DNA of 64,000 nt from Pseudomonas sp. S04. GTDB taxonomy: Bacteria > Pseudomonadota > Gammaproteobacteria > Pseudomonadales > Pseudomonadaceae. Position 1 is the first letter of the stretch, and the number at the start of each line of letters is the position of its first letter. Positions 18,497 to 26,942 of the stretch are shown here, piece by piece. The stretch covers positions 698,501 to 762,500 of the forward strand of contig NZ_CP019427.1 in assembly GCF_009834545.1 (NCBI RefSeq), read 5' to 3'. The notes below the pieces were generated by a model, which had not been told where the DNA came from, did no database searches, and saw nothing but the letters and a program-made list of their open reading frames with translations. Position numbers and translations under genes: made by a program.

Positions 18497-18939
18497 AATT
18501 GAATGCTCGACTGCGCACTCAGGCTGGTTGGCAGGCTGGGAACCGTGCCCAATCCCGGCAACACCAAAAACGGAATCACCTGGTTGAGCTTGCTGGTGGG
18601 GTAGCTCACGCTAGCGGTCAACTGACCGGCGCTGTAGACCGCCTTGGCATCGCCGCCAGTGCCGTAGGTGAGGTTGAAGGCCTTGGGCACCCAGGACAGT
18701 TGTTGCTGCAGGACGGAGTTGGCGAGATTGACCACCGCGGTTGGGTAGTCGCTGGTATTGGGGTCCATGGCGACGCTGCGCCGCACCGCCTCGGCCGTGG
18801 CTTCATTGAAGGACTGCATCAGCAACAGCGGCACGCTGTAACTGACGATGGCGTAGAACACCGCAAAAAAAATCACGAACACCAAGGCGAACTCAATGGC
18901 GACAGCGCCTTTTTGTGTGTGTGGCAGGTCTGTTTTCAT
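18493..18939 (-). CDS. tadF: TadE/TadF-type pseudopilin
   Basis: This 148-residue protein starts MKTDLPHTQKGAVAIEFALV. The motif KG-AVAIE is a type IVb prepilin cleavage site (Gly before cleavage, Glu at +5), followed by a hydrophobic helix. FppA would process it, and it would act as a minor pilin in Flp pilus biogenesis. The ATG at 18939 gives a short leader; longer frames run into the divergent fppA region and are not plausible. The next gene downstream is pprA, overlapping by four bases. Whether it is TadE or TadF is hard to tell; position matches tadF of P. aeruginosa as I recall it. Confidence 0.83.
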   Translation of the reverse strand: MKTDLPHTQKGAVAIEFALVFVIFFAVFYAIVSYSVPLLLMQSFNEATAEAVRRSVAMDPNTSDYPTAVVNLANSVLQQQLSWVPKAFNLTYGTGGDAKAVYSAGQLTASVSYPTSKLNQVIPFLVLPGLGTVPSLPTSLSAQSSIQF

Positions 18940-18996
18940 GAGTGCGTCTACCCTGACTACTACGACGTGCCTTGAGCATAGAATCATTCCGCCAAC

Positions 18997-19485
18997 ATGG
19001 ACGATTATTCCCTGATGCACAGTCTTGTCCTGATGATCTGGCTGGCGCTGTGCGCGGTCCAGGATGTCCAGCAACGCCACATTGGCAATCGCCTGACCTT
19101 GGGAGCGGGGGCTGCGGCATTGGCCTATCTGCTCTGGAGCGGCACTACCTGGCTGGGCGCACCGGCCGAGCAGGGTGGCTGGGCTTTCCTTCTGGCAGTG
19201 GCGTTCACTTTGCCGGGTTATGCGCTGGGACGGATGGGCGCCGGCGACGTGAAGATGATGGCGACGATCGGCTTGGCCACCGAGCCGGTCCATTTGCTGG
19301 GCAGTTTTATCGGTGCCGGGGTCCTGAGTGCCCTCTGGCTGTTATTGGCGCCAACGGTCTGGCCACTTATGGCTCAAGGACTTAGGAAGCGTGTTGTGTT
19401 TCTTGCACCTGAGCTGTCAAAAAACCCACCTTTTGCCCCGTTCGTTTTCCTCGGCATGTTTCTGACGATGGCCTGGATTCAATAG
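18997..19485 (+). CDS. fppA: Prepilin peptidase FppA (TadV/CpaA type)
   Basis: This 162-residue polytopic aspartyl protease cleaves the leader peptides of Flp and TadE/F-type prepilins in the inner membrane. It contains the two catalytic Asp motifs of the A24 family: the first in VQDVQQRHIGN, the second as GAGDVKMM. It lacks the long N-terminal methylase domain of PilD, as usual for the Tad branch. It is divergent from the tadF-like gene with only 57 bases between starts, and pprB follows 125 bases later on the same strand. Confidence 0.9.
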   Translation: MDDYSLMHSLVLMIWLALCAVQDVQQRHIGNRLTLGAGAAALAYLLWSGTTWLGAPAEQGGWAFLLAVAFTLPGYALGRMGAGDVKMMATIGLATEPVHLLGSFIGAGVLSALWLLLAPTVWPLMAQGLRKRVVFLAPELSKNPPFAPFVFLGMFLTMAWIQ

Positions 19486-19504
19486 GCTCCGTGCAGCTAT
19501 ATCG

Positions 19505-19516
19505 CTATGTACATAG
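19505..19516. promoter_or_regulatory. Perfect palindrome in pprB upstream region
   Basis: CTATGTACATAG is a perfect 12-base palindrome about 100 bases upstream of pprB. A second dyad, TACAG-TTCCCGG-CTGTA, lies at 19551-19567, and GTAC recurs four times in this gap. These could be operators for pprB control, perhaps for PprB itself. No factor can be assigned from sequence alone. Confidence 0.4.
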
Positions 19517-19610
19517 TCAGGAAGTACGTCTATTTTCAGATCACAAGTTGTACAGTTCCCGGCTGTAGGTACAGCAATCATCAACCTTCGGCCTGAGCAT
19601 GGAGTGGCGC

Positions 19611-20402
19611 GTGAACAAGTCCCCATCGGCAGTAAAAGTATTAGTGGTCGACGATGAACCGTTGATTGTTGAAGAGCTCTGCGAACTCCTCGAAAACAGC
19701 GGTTACTCCTGCATTCCCTGTGAGTCCGGCCAACAGGCCATCGAGCTCTTTTGCCAGGACACCGATATCGGCCTGGTGCTCTGTGACTTGCGCATGCCAG
19801 ACCTCGATGGCATCGAGTTGGTGCATGCGCTACAGCGTGTGGCGGGCAAGCACCGAGCGTTCGAAGCGATCATGCTCACTGGGCGAGCCGACAAGCAGGA
19901 TGTGATCAAGGCGCTGCGGGCCGGGATTGCGGACTACTACCAGAAACCGATCAACCTCAATGAACTGCTGGAGGGTCTGCAGCGCCAGGAGGCAGCCCTG
20001 CAGGAGCGGCAGAAGGAGTTGCAGCTGGGGCATTTGAACCAGAAGCTGCAGCACCTTTCCGAAACCATCAACGACCTCTACCAGGACATCGACAAAGCCC
20101 GCCGGGCACCGTCGGCCGACGCCTCGCATACCCTCGCAGCCGACGCCGCAAGTGCCGCAGGGCAAGCTCAGATCCCGGCCCTGTTCAACCAGCTTTCACC
20201 CCGTCAGCTGGACGTCGCGCGCCTGGTCGGCAAGGGCCAGACCAACTATCAGATCGCCTGCGAGCTGGGCATCACCGAGAACACGGTGAAGCTGTATGTG
20301 TCCCAGGTCCTGCGCTTGACCCACATGCATAACCGCACGCAGTTGGCGTTGGCGTTGTCGCCGAGCAATTCGGGAATGCGCCGGCAAGTGACCGCGCATT
20401 AA
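19611..20402 (+). CDS. pprB: Response regulator PprB-like (REC + LuxR-type HTH)
   Basis: The receiver domain starts KVLVVDDEP, with phospho-accepting Asp59 in LVLCDLRMP and the conserved Lys in YYQKPI. A coiled linker (LQRQEAALQERQKEL) follows, then a C-terminal LuxR/NarL helix-turn-helix (LSPRQLDVARLVGKGQTNYQIACELGITENTVKLYV). In P. aeruginosa PprB activates the Tad/Flp genes and other adhesins; the same role is inferred here from its place between fppA and the tad operon. GTG at 19611 is preferred since GGAG lies six bases upstream; the ATG at 19599 has no clear ribosome-binding site but would add only four residues. Confidence 0.9.
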   Translation: MNKSPSAVKVLVVDDEPLIVEELCELLENSGYSCIPCESGQQAIELFCQDTDIGLVLCDLRMPDLDGIELVHALQRVAGKHRAFEAIMLTGRADKQDVIKALRAGIADYYQKPINLNELLEGLQRQEAALQERQKELQLGHLNQKLQHLSETINDLYQDIDKARRAPSADASHTLAADAASAAGQAQIPALFNQLSPRQLDVARLVGKGQTNYQIACELGITENTVKLYVSQVLRLTHMHNRTQLALALSPSNSGMRRQVTAH

Positions 20403-20425
20403 GCGCTGGGCACTCGCCTGCGGCG

Positions 20426-20698
20426 CTAGTCGCTGCTCTGCAAGTGGCCTTCCTTGCCCTGCTCGAACAGGTCTGGAATATCGTAGGTGAATTTTTTCAG
20501 CCAGCGTTGCATCGCCAGCTCACGCTCCATCGCGGTGGCTGTCTGCGGGATGGGCGAGGCAACCTGGTTGCTGCTTTGCAGCGTCAGCCAGCCCTCGGTC
20601 TCCTGTTGTTGCACCGAGGAGGGGCCCGGGTCGATGGCCATGGCGCTCAGAGGCAGGCACAACACAAGCAGGCCGCCAGCAATGTTCAGTGTGGACAT
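20426..20698 (-). CDS. DUF3613 family small exported protein of the tad operon
   Basis: This 90-residue protein has a cleavable signal (MSTLNIAGGLLVLCLPLSAMA) and a short mature part with TEGWLTLQSSNQVASP and MERELAMQRWLKKF, the pattern of DUF3613 proteins found after tadD in pseudomonads (PA4298 type). The ATG at 20698 has GGAGAAGG upstream and begins the signal; a GTG 21 bases earlier overlaps the tadD end. It is the last gene of the minus-strand rcp-tad operon here. Its function is unknown. Confidence 0.8.
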   Translation of the reverse strand: MSTLNIAGGLLVLCLPLSAMAIDPGPSSVQQQETEGWLTLQSSNQVASPIPQTATAMERELAMQRWLKKFTYDIPDLFEQGKEGHLQSSD

Positions 20699-20715
20699 GA
20701 GCCTTCTCCGGTAAA

Positions 20716-21438
20716 TCACTTGAGGCTAGCAGGTTGGGTGTCGGTTATCGCCGCGACTTGCGCGCCGGCCACTGGCCTGGCCTTCGCGGGGGCCTTGAGG
20801 CGTTCGGCGTGGGCCTGGGCGGCGGTGAACTGCTGCGGGCTCAAGCCTGATTTACTGACCACTTCGGCGGCCTGTTGCCAATTGTCCTGGTAGATCAGCA
20901 GGGTCACCAGATTGACCGAGGCCAGTTGATCGCTTTGCTTGAGCTCAATGGCCGTCAGGAACTCGAAGCGCGCCTCTTCCAGGCGCAACTGGTTGAGGTA
21001 CACCACTCCCAGGTCATTGCGGATTTTTTCGTTGGTCGGCGCCAGGCGGGCAGCCCGCTGCAGGTGCGCCTGGGCCTGGTCGTTATCACCGCGGGCGGCA
21101 TACAGCTGGCCCAAGCCGTGCTCGGCTTCGGCTGACACACAGCTACCGATCAGGCTGCGATACAACGGTTCGGCCTCGCTGCGCCCCAGCAGGCGATAGA
21201 CCCTGGCCTTGCGCAAACGCACCTCGTTGAGGTTGTCCGGCAGCTTTTCCAGATTGGCCAGGCTGGCGTGCAGCTTGCCGTCGCTGCCCATGTCGTCGGC
21301 CAGGTTCATCGCCAGTTCCTGGTCCGAGGTCAACTTGGCGCAACTGCCAGCGCCGGTCATGGCGGTCCAGGGTGTTGCGCCGTTACTGGCGCAGCCGCTG
21401 AGCAGTAGCGCGCCCAATACAGCAATCGTTGCTTTCAT
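20716..21438 (-). CDS. tadD: TadD, TPR-containing pilus assembly lipoprotein
   Basis: This 240-residue lipoprotein (MKATIAVLGALLLSGCAS, lipobox LLSGC) contains several tetratricopeptide-like helices, e.g. AEHGLGQLYAARGDNDQAQAHLQRAARLAPTNEKIRNDLGVVYL. TadD acts like a pilotin or scaffold for the secretin of the Tad system. The ATG at 21438 is preceded by AGAGGGA overlapping the tadC stop region; the ten-base spacing to tadC indicates one operon. A longer in-frame start is only the shadow of tadC. Confidence 0.88.
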   Translation of the reverse strand: MKATIAVLGALLLSGCASNGATPWTAMTGAGSCAKLTSDQELAMNLADDMGSDGKLHASLANLEKLPDNLNEVRLRKARVYRLLGRSEAEPLYRSLIGSCVSAEAEHGLGQLYAARGDNDQAQAHLQRAARLAPTNEKIRNDLGVVYLNQLRLEEARFEFLTAIELKQSDQLASVNLVTLLIYQDNWQQAAEVVSKSGLSPQQFTAAQAHAERLKAPAKARPVAGAQVAAITDTQPASLK

Positions 21439-21448
21439 CAGATTCCCT

Positions 21449-22333
21449 CTAGGAAGCGAACGCCCGGGCGATGGCGGTGAAGCCAGGGCCGGCCAGGACA
21501 ATCAGTAATGCCGGAAACAGAAACAGCATCATCACTACCGACATCTTCGCGGACATTTTCGAAATGTATTCCTGCAGGCGTGTCAGGCGCCGGTCGTCGA
21601 GCAATTGCTTGAGCGCCAGCAGCGACTTCATCGCGCCGCCGCCTTGCACCAGCAGTTGCTGGAGAATCACGCAGGTATCGGTGAATTCATCTACCGCCAG
21701 CAAGCCGGCGGACTTGTTCAGTTCCTGGCCCAGGTCCAGGCCCGAGTCGACTCGGCTTAGAATCAGGCGTAACTCGCTTGTCAGTTCCGGCAGCAGTTTT
21801 TGCCCATCGCTGCCGAGCACTCGTAGCGACTGCTCCACGGCCATGCCCGACTCGAACAGAATCCGCAGCAAGGGAATGAATGTCGAGATTTCGTGTGCGA
21901 TCTGCTGTTGTCGGCGTTTGACGGCATACGCCAGCACGCGCTTGGGCAGCAGGTATCCCATGCCCAGGCCCAGCAGCGGCGCGAGCCAGAGGTTTTGCGC
22001 GTCGGGGTAAAACACTTCCTCCAGGAACAGCACCAGGCCCAGCAGCAGGATCGGGGTGCCCACCTGGCAGGCGGCGAACAGCGAGCGTTCACTGGTGGTG
22101 CGCCAGCCCAGGCGGGCCAGCAGGGTCTGGGTTTCGCCATCGATGCTGACCGAGCGCTGGCCGAACTTGCTGTCTCCGAGTAAACGCAGCCAACCACCGA
22201 GCTTGTTGTCGCGCAGCATCTGGCCTTGCAGGCGCTGGGTAATCTGGCGCTGGCGGCGCTGCTGTTCCAGCAGGTTGAGCAGCACCAGCAACAGGGCCCC
22301 GAAAAGCAGCAACAGACTGGCCAGGATCGCCAT
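21449..22333 (-). CDS. tadC: TadC, inner-membrane platform protein of Tad pilus
   Basis: This 294-residue GspF-like type II/IV secretion protein has an N-terminal membrane helix (ILASLLLLFGALLLVLL), further helices near the middle, a cytoplasmic helical bundle (LRILFESGMAVEQSLRVLG), and a terminal helix (VVMMLFLFPALLIVLAGPG). With TadB it forms the membrane platform that couples the TadA ATPase to pilin polymerisation. Its start lies one base after the tadB stop, consistent with tight cotranscription. Confidence 0.9.
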   Translation of the reverse strand: MAILASLLLLFGALLLVLLNLLEQQRRQRQITQRLQGQMLRDNKLGGWLRLLGDSKFGQRSVSIDGETQTLLARLGWRTTSERSLFAACQVGTPILLLGLVLFLEEVFYPDAQNLWLAPLLGLGMGYLLPKRVLAYAVKRRQQQIAHEISTFIPLLRILFESGMAVEQSLRVLGSDGQKLLPELTSELRLILSRVDSGLDLGQELNKSAGLLAVDEFTDTCVILQQLLVQGGGAMKSLLALKQLLDDRRLTRLQEYISKMSAKMSVVMMLFLFPALLIVLAGPGFTAIARAFAS

Positions 22334-22334
22334 C

Positions 22335-23219
22335 TCAGATACTCCGCAACATGCGCGACAGCGCCAGGCAGCCGAAGACTTCCAGGCCTACTGCGGCGAA
22401 CAGCATGTGTTGCCCGGACGAGTCGTTCCACATGCCCAGCAAGTAGCCGGGATTGGTCAGCATGAAGTATCCGGCGATCAGCACCGGCAGGGCCGCCAGC
22501 ACCCAGGATGTCATCCGGGTTTCACCCGTCATGGCCCGCAGTTGCCGGGCGCCTTGCTCGCGCTCGCGGATCAGCTTGATCAGGTTTTCCAGCAGTTCGC
22601 TGGCATTGCCGCCGTAGCGGTGATTGACCTTCAGCCCCAGGGCCAGCATGCGCAGTTCATCCTGGTCATACAGTTCGGCAAAGTCATGCACCGCATCCGG
22701 CAGGCTGACACCCAGTTGCACGTTGCGCTGGACCCGCCCCATGGCGCTTTTCAAAGGCTCGGCGCTGGTGTCGATGGCGCCCATGACGGCATCGGCCAGG
22801 GTGCGTCCGGACTTGAGGCTGCGGATGGTGTGATCGAGCATGGGCGGCAACTGTTCGATCATTCGTTTGAGGCGCAATCGATAGCGCAAGGAGATGTACA
22901 TCCGCAACACCAGGGGTGGTAGCAGCAATACGATGAGCATTCCTGGCCAGTCGGCGAGCAGCAGGCCCAGGAGCGTGGCGCCGGCCCACAACAGCAGCCA
23001 CAAGCTCAGGCGTTCGGTGGGGCGGCCCAGGCCGGCGCGCAGGAATGCACGCTCAAGGCCGGCCCACACCGGCTTTTCGACGATCAGTTGCGGTTGGCCG
23101 TAAGCCAGGCGATTGAGCACCCGCTCGGTATTGGTTTTACGCAGGCCCTGGAAAAACAAGCGGATCGACAACCCCAGTAACAGCAGGCAGATCAGGCTCA
23201 ATACTAGCGGTCCGATCAT
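22335..23219 (-). CDS. tadB: TadB, inner-membrane platform protein of Tad pilus
   Basis: This 294-residue GspF-type protein has hydrophobic segments near residues 3-20, 75-110 and 240-290, and the typical bundle QLPPMLDHTIRSLKSGRTLADAV. It pairs with TadC, the next gene, to form the pilus assembly platform. It begins 18 bases after the tadA stop. Confidence 0.9.
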   Translation of the reverse strand: MIGPLVLSLICLLLLGLSIRLFFQGLRKTNTERVLNRLAYGQPQLIVEKPVWAGLERAFLRAGLGRPTERLSLWLLLWAGATLLGLLLADWPGMLIVLLLPPLVLRMYISLRYRLRLKRMIEQLPPMLDHTIRSLKSGRTLADAVMGAIDTSAEPLKSAMGRVQRNVQLGVSLPDAVHDFAELYDQDELRMLALGLKVNHRYGGNASELLENLIKLIREREQGARQLRAMTGETRMTSWVLAALPVLIAGYFMLTNPGYLLGMWNDSSGQHMLFAAVGLEVFGCLALSRMLRSI

Positions 23220-23237
23220 CAGGTGCGCCTCGCCAGA

Positions 23238-24515
23238 TCAGTGAGTGGGGAGCAGGCCGCTGAGGCGGCGCAGCTTGTCGCCGGCGGGATTGAGCGCCTC
23301 GCGCAGGAAGCCGAAGCCGGTGCGGCGGTCGAGGCGAAACAGGGTGTTGGTGACGTAGATGTCGTCGCGAATGCCCACCACTTCCACCACCTCGCTGACA
23401 CAGCGTCGACCGTCGGGCATGCGCGTCAACTGGATCACCACATCGAGCGCGGCGCAGATCATCTGGCGCAGCGTGCGCTCGGCGATCTGGCGACCGGTCA
23501 GCCCCACCAGGGTCTCCAGGCGTAACAAAGCGTCCTGGGCGTTGTTGGCGTGCACGGTGCTCATCGAACCGTCGTGGCCGGTGTTCATCGCGGTCAGCAC
23601 GTCGAGCACTTCGACGCCGCGAATCTCCCCGAGGATGATGCGGTCCGGGCGCATCCGCAGGGCGTTGCGGATCAGGTCGCTGGCCTTGACCTCACCATGG
23701 CCCTCGGCATTCGGCGGGCGGGTTTCCAGGCGCACCACATGGGGATGGCCCAGTTGCAGTTCGGCGATGTCTTCAATGGTGACCAGGCGTTCGTGGGGGT
23801 TGATCAACTGGCTGAGAATGTTCAGCAAGGTAGTCTTGCCGGTGCCGGTACCACCACTGATGAGGATGTTGCAGCGGCGGCCGACGGCTTCCTGGATGAA
23901 TTCGAAGATAGCCTGGTCGATGGTTTGCATGGCCATCAGGTCGCTGCTCTTGAGCATGTCCTTGCGGAATTTGCGAATCGACAGGCAGGGGCCGTCCAGG
24001 GCAATCGGCGGGATGATCGCATTGACCCGGCTGCCGTCGGGCATGCGCGCATCGACCATCGGCGAGGACTCGTCCAGGCGCCGGCCGAGGGGCGCGAGGA
24101 TGCGTTGCATGACCCGTTCGACATGGTGTGCGTCGATGAAACGCAGGTCGCTCTGGTGCAGCACCCCGTCGCGCTCGATGAACACCCGGTGCGGGCCGTT
24201 GACCAGGATCTCGGTCACGGCGGGGTCGCGCAGTAGCACTTCGAGGGGGCCGAAACCGGTCAGCTCATCGACGATTTCCTCGGCCAGGCGCTCCATTTCA
24301 TAGCGGGAAACGGCCAGGTGCAGGCGGGCGATGTAGTCGGCGACCTTGTCGATGACAAACTGCGCCAGCAGTTGGCGCGAGCCTTCCAGGAGGTTTTTCC
24401 CGGACTCCTCGATGGCGTCGATGATGTAGCGGTGCAGGGCCAGTTTCAGGCCTTCGTGGTCACTGTTGCCGACCGTTGGCCGGGCCGTGGCGCCAAACAG
24501 TTTTTCGCCGCTCAT
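23238..24515 (-). CDS. tadA: TadA, secretion ATPase of Tad pilus
   Basis: This 425-residue VirB11/GspE-type ATPase powers Flp pilus extension. It has a Walker A motif GGTGTGKTT with Lys227, an Asp box (LVTIEDIAELQLG), Walker B in RIILGEIRG, and a His box (HDGSMSTVHANNA). The N-terminal part (FGPLEVLLRDPAVTEILVNGP) is the usual NTD of these hexameric ATPases. The ATG at 24515 overlaps the tadZ stop as ATGA and has a GAGG site; an upstream TTG would add nine residues. Confidence 0.94.
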   Translation of the reverse strand: MSGEKLFGATARPTVGNSDHEGLKLALHRYIIDAIEESGKNLLEGSRQLLAQFVIDKVADYIARLHLAVSRYEMERLAEEIVDELTGFGPLEVLLRDPAVTEILVNGPHRVFIERDGVLHQSDLRFIDAHHVERVMQRILAPLGRRLDESSPMVDARMPDGSRVNAIIPPIALDGPCLSIRKFRKDMLKSSDLMAMQTIDQAIFEFIQEAVGRRCNILISGGTGTGKTTLLNILSQLINPHERLVTIEDIAELQLGHPHVVRLETRPPNAEGHGEVKASDLIRNALRMRPDRIILGEIRGVEVLDVLTAMNTGHDGSMSTVHANNAQDALLRLETLVGLTGRQIAERTLRQMICAALDVVIQLTRMPDGRRCVSEVVEVVGIRDDIYVTNTLFRLDRRTGFGFLREALNPAGDKLRRLSGLLPTH

Positions 24516-25702
24516 TTGCTGCCTCGCAGACGGTTCAGCCAACTGGCCTTGGGTTTGTCCGGGTGTTCGGAGCGCCGGGCGAGCCGTTCTCCCAGGCTGC
24601 GCAGGGCTTGAGTCAGGCCTTCGCGGGGGGCCAGTTCGAACAGGGTTACCCCCTGGTTTTTCGCATTGAGGCGTACCTCTGGGCTGTAGGCCAGCGTGGC
24701 CATGACTTCCAGGCCAAAGCTTTTACCCAGGGTTTGCGAGTCGGGGGCAACGTTGCGCAGGTAGCGATCCACCAGCAGTTGGGCATGTTCGAGCTTCATG
24801 CCTTTTTCACGCCACAGGTTGAGCACGGCCAGGTTGCGTCGACAGTCGAGCACGCTTTGGTCGGTGTACCACAGCAACTTGTCGCAGTGGCTGACGAAGG
24901 TGCGCACCGCTTCGCTGTCGGGCTGGCCGGTGAGGTTCACCACGATGTGCTGGAAGTGTTGGCGCAAGGCGCTGAGCAACATGTACAGCTCGGCGGCGCT
25001 GGTGTGCTCCAGCGGTTCGTCGTTGCTGGCGTAGGCGAGGATGCGCATGCCGCTGGGTGTGCAGGTAAAGGCGCTGTCGATCAAGGTTGCATCGATACGC
25101 CGCAGGTGGCGTAGCGCGTCACCGAAGTGGAACGAGCTTTCCAGACCGAGCAAGGCCAGGCTGTCGCCGCGGGGTAAGCCCAGGTCCAGCAGCAGGGTCT
25201 GCTGGCCACTCTTTTGCACGACCAGCGCCAGGTGACTGGATAACAGCGCACCGTCGGCGTCGCTTTGGGTGCCGAACAACACGCTCAACCCTCCCAGTTG
25301 GGTGTTTGGCACCACCGGCGGCAGTCGCTTGCTCAAGCGCCGAACCAGCCCGGCGACTTCGCTGGAGCGTGAGCCGTAGGCGACAAAATCCCGTGCTCCG
25401 GCGCGCATCGCGTTGAGCACCAGTTGATTGTCCATGCCGTCGCCCAGGGCGACGATCGCCAGCATCGGCTTGGCCTCCAGGGCGCCTTCGATCAGGGCGC
25501 TCTGGGCCACCACGTGTTCGCGATCCAGGCCGATGAACACCAGGCTGGCGAAGGTCACGTCGACCAGTGCCAGCAACTCGTCAAGGCTGCCGACGCCAGC
25601 GCTGACTACCTGGCCCAGGGGCGCCAGTGCTCCTTGCAGCCACTCAAGGTCGGTGCTGTTGCGCGTGATGGCGACAAAGGTCTGGCTCAGGCTCTGGCTC
25701 AT
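24512..25702 (-). CDS. tadZ: TadZ, pilus localisation protein (degenerate MinD/ParA-like)
   Basis: This 396-residue protein has an N-terminal atypical receiver-like domain (to about residue 125) and a C-terminal MinD/ParA-like domain. TadZ/CpaE proteins place the pilus machine at the pole. Odd point: at the expected Walker A position (LSVLFGTQSDADGALLSSHLALV) there is no lysine or GKT, so ATP binding looks lost or altered, while the downstream strand LLLDLGLPRGD is kept. It overlaps rcpA upstream and tadA downstream by four bases each, indicating translational coupling. Confidence 0.88.
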   Translation of the reverse strand: MSQSLSQTFVAITRNSTDLEWLQGALAPLGQVVSAGVGSLDELLALVDVTFASLVFIGLDREHVVAQSALIEGALEAKPMLAIVALGDGMDNQLVLNAMRAGARDFVAYGSRSSEVAGLVRRLSKRLPPVVPNTQLGGLSVLFGTQSDADGALLSSHLALVVQKSGQQTLLLDLGLPRGDSLALLGLESSFHFGDALRHLRRIDATLIDSAFTCTPSGMRILAYASNDEPLEHTSAAELYMLLSALRQHFQHIVVNLTGQPDSEAVRTFVSHCDKLLWYTDQSVLDCRRNLAVLNLWREKGMKLEHAQLLVDRYLRNVAPDSQTLGKSFGLEVMATLAYSPEVRLNAKNQGVTLFELAPREGLTQALRSLGERLARRSEHPDKPKASWLNRLRGSK

Positions 25703-26922
25703 TGCGATAACCCGCTGCGGTTGTCGAAGTTGCCGTTTTCCAGGAAGAACATGCGGTAGAAATTCGGGTCGTAGTTGCGCAGCTTTTCACCCGGCAGGGA
25801 CGGCAACTGGGCATCGGCCGCCAGCGGCTGAACCAGGTGCGGGGTGACGATCATCAGCAGTTCGCGTTCCTCGCGGTTGATGTTGGTCTCGCGAAAGAAC
25901 GCGCCGAGGATCGGGATGTCCCCCAGCCCCGGAAACTTGTTGACCTGGGAGCTGTTGCGGGTGCTGATCAGGCCGCTGATGACGAAGCTCTCACCATCGG
26001 CCAGGGAGATGCTGGTGTCGGTACGCCGGATGGTCAGCGCCGGAACGGTGGTGCCGGCGATTTCCACGGCATTGCTGAAATCCAGTTCGCTGACTTCCGG
26101 CGCCACCTTGAGGGAAATCCGGTTGCGCCCGACGATGGTCGGGGTCAGGGTCAGGCGGATCCCGAACTCCTTGTACTCGATGGACACGTTGTCACTACCG
26201 GAGCTGGGAACCGGAATCGGTACTTCGCCGCCGGCCAGGAAACTCGCGCTCTGGCCACTGAGTGCCACCAGGCTGGGGCGGGCCAGGGTGTAGGCAAACC
26301 CGCTGCCTTCCAGGGCATTGATCATCACCATGGTCTTGCCGCCGATCCAGGAGAAGTTGAACTGGTCGTTGTTCACCGGCAAGCGTCCCTGGACCACGCC
26401 GTCGATGGTGGGCAGGGTTCTGGGTGAGCCGAACAGAAAGTTGCCACGGGTGCCGAAGATCGAGGCCGACGCTTCCTTGAGCTTGGTGCGGCTGACTTCC
26501 ACAAAACGAATGTCGGTCTGTACCTGGCTGGGCAGCAGCGGGTCTTCGGTGGGCAGTTCGGCAGCGCTGGTCATGGCCGCCGTGGCCTTGCCCTGGACGA
26601 ACACCATGCTTTGGCGCGGAGCGCTCGAACAGGCGGTCCAGACCATCAGGCTGGTAGCCCCCGGTGCCATCCCGGTGAGCAGAAATGCGTTGCTGCCATT
26701 GGGGTGGACATCGGCGATCTTCGGGTCGCCGATGGCCAGACGAGTAATCGCCACTGGCGACTGCAGGACCTGTTGCAATCCTTCCCCCACTTCCAGTACC
26801 GCAGGCATTTGCCCCAGCGCGCTGCAATTGCCAGTCGTTGCCAGGGCGACATCGACCGGCATGCCCGCCAGGAGCAAGGCACAGATCACGCGGTTGTAAC
26901 GCAGCATGGAACGACTATGCAT
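25699..26922 (-). CDS. rcpA: RcpA, Tad pilus secretin
   Basis: This 407-residue outer-membrane secretin has a signal peptide (VICALLLAGMPVDVALA). An N-terminal BON/STN-like domain has the known LPVDVA-like opening of CpaC proteins (GEGLQQVLQSPVAITRLAIGDPKIADV), and the C-terminal secretin barrel domain contains GGEVPIPVPSSGSDNVSIEYKEFGIRL and LADGESFVISGLI. It forms the ring through which the Flp pilus leaves the cell. It lies 20 bases after rcpC and overlaps tadZ by four bases. Confidence 0.93.
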   Translation of the reverse strand: MHSRSMLRYNRVICALLLAGMPVDVALATTGNCSALGQMPAVLEVGEGLQQVLQSPVAITRLAIGDPKIADVHPNGSNAFLLTGMAPGATSLMVWTACSSAPRQSMVFVQGKATAAMTSAAELPTEDPLLPSQVQTDIRFVEVSRTKLKEASASIFGTRGNFLFGSPRTLPTIDGVVQGRLPVNNDQFNFSWIGGKTMVMINALEGSGFAYTLARPSLVALSGQSASFLAGGEVPIPVPSSGSDNVSIEYKEFGIRLTLTPTIVGRNRISLKVAPEVSELDFSNAVEIAGTTVPALTIRRTDTSISLADGESFVISGLISTRNSSQVNKFPGLGDIPILGAFFRETNINREERELLMIVTPHLVQPLAADAQLPSLPGEKLRNYDPNFYRMFFLENGNFDNRSGLSQ

Positions 26923-26942
26923 AGATATGCATCCTTGCTCGA

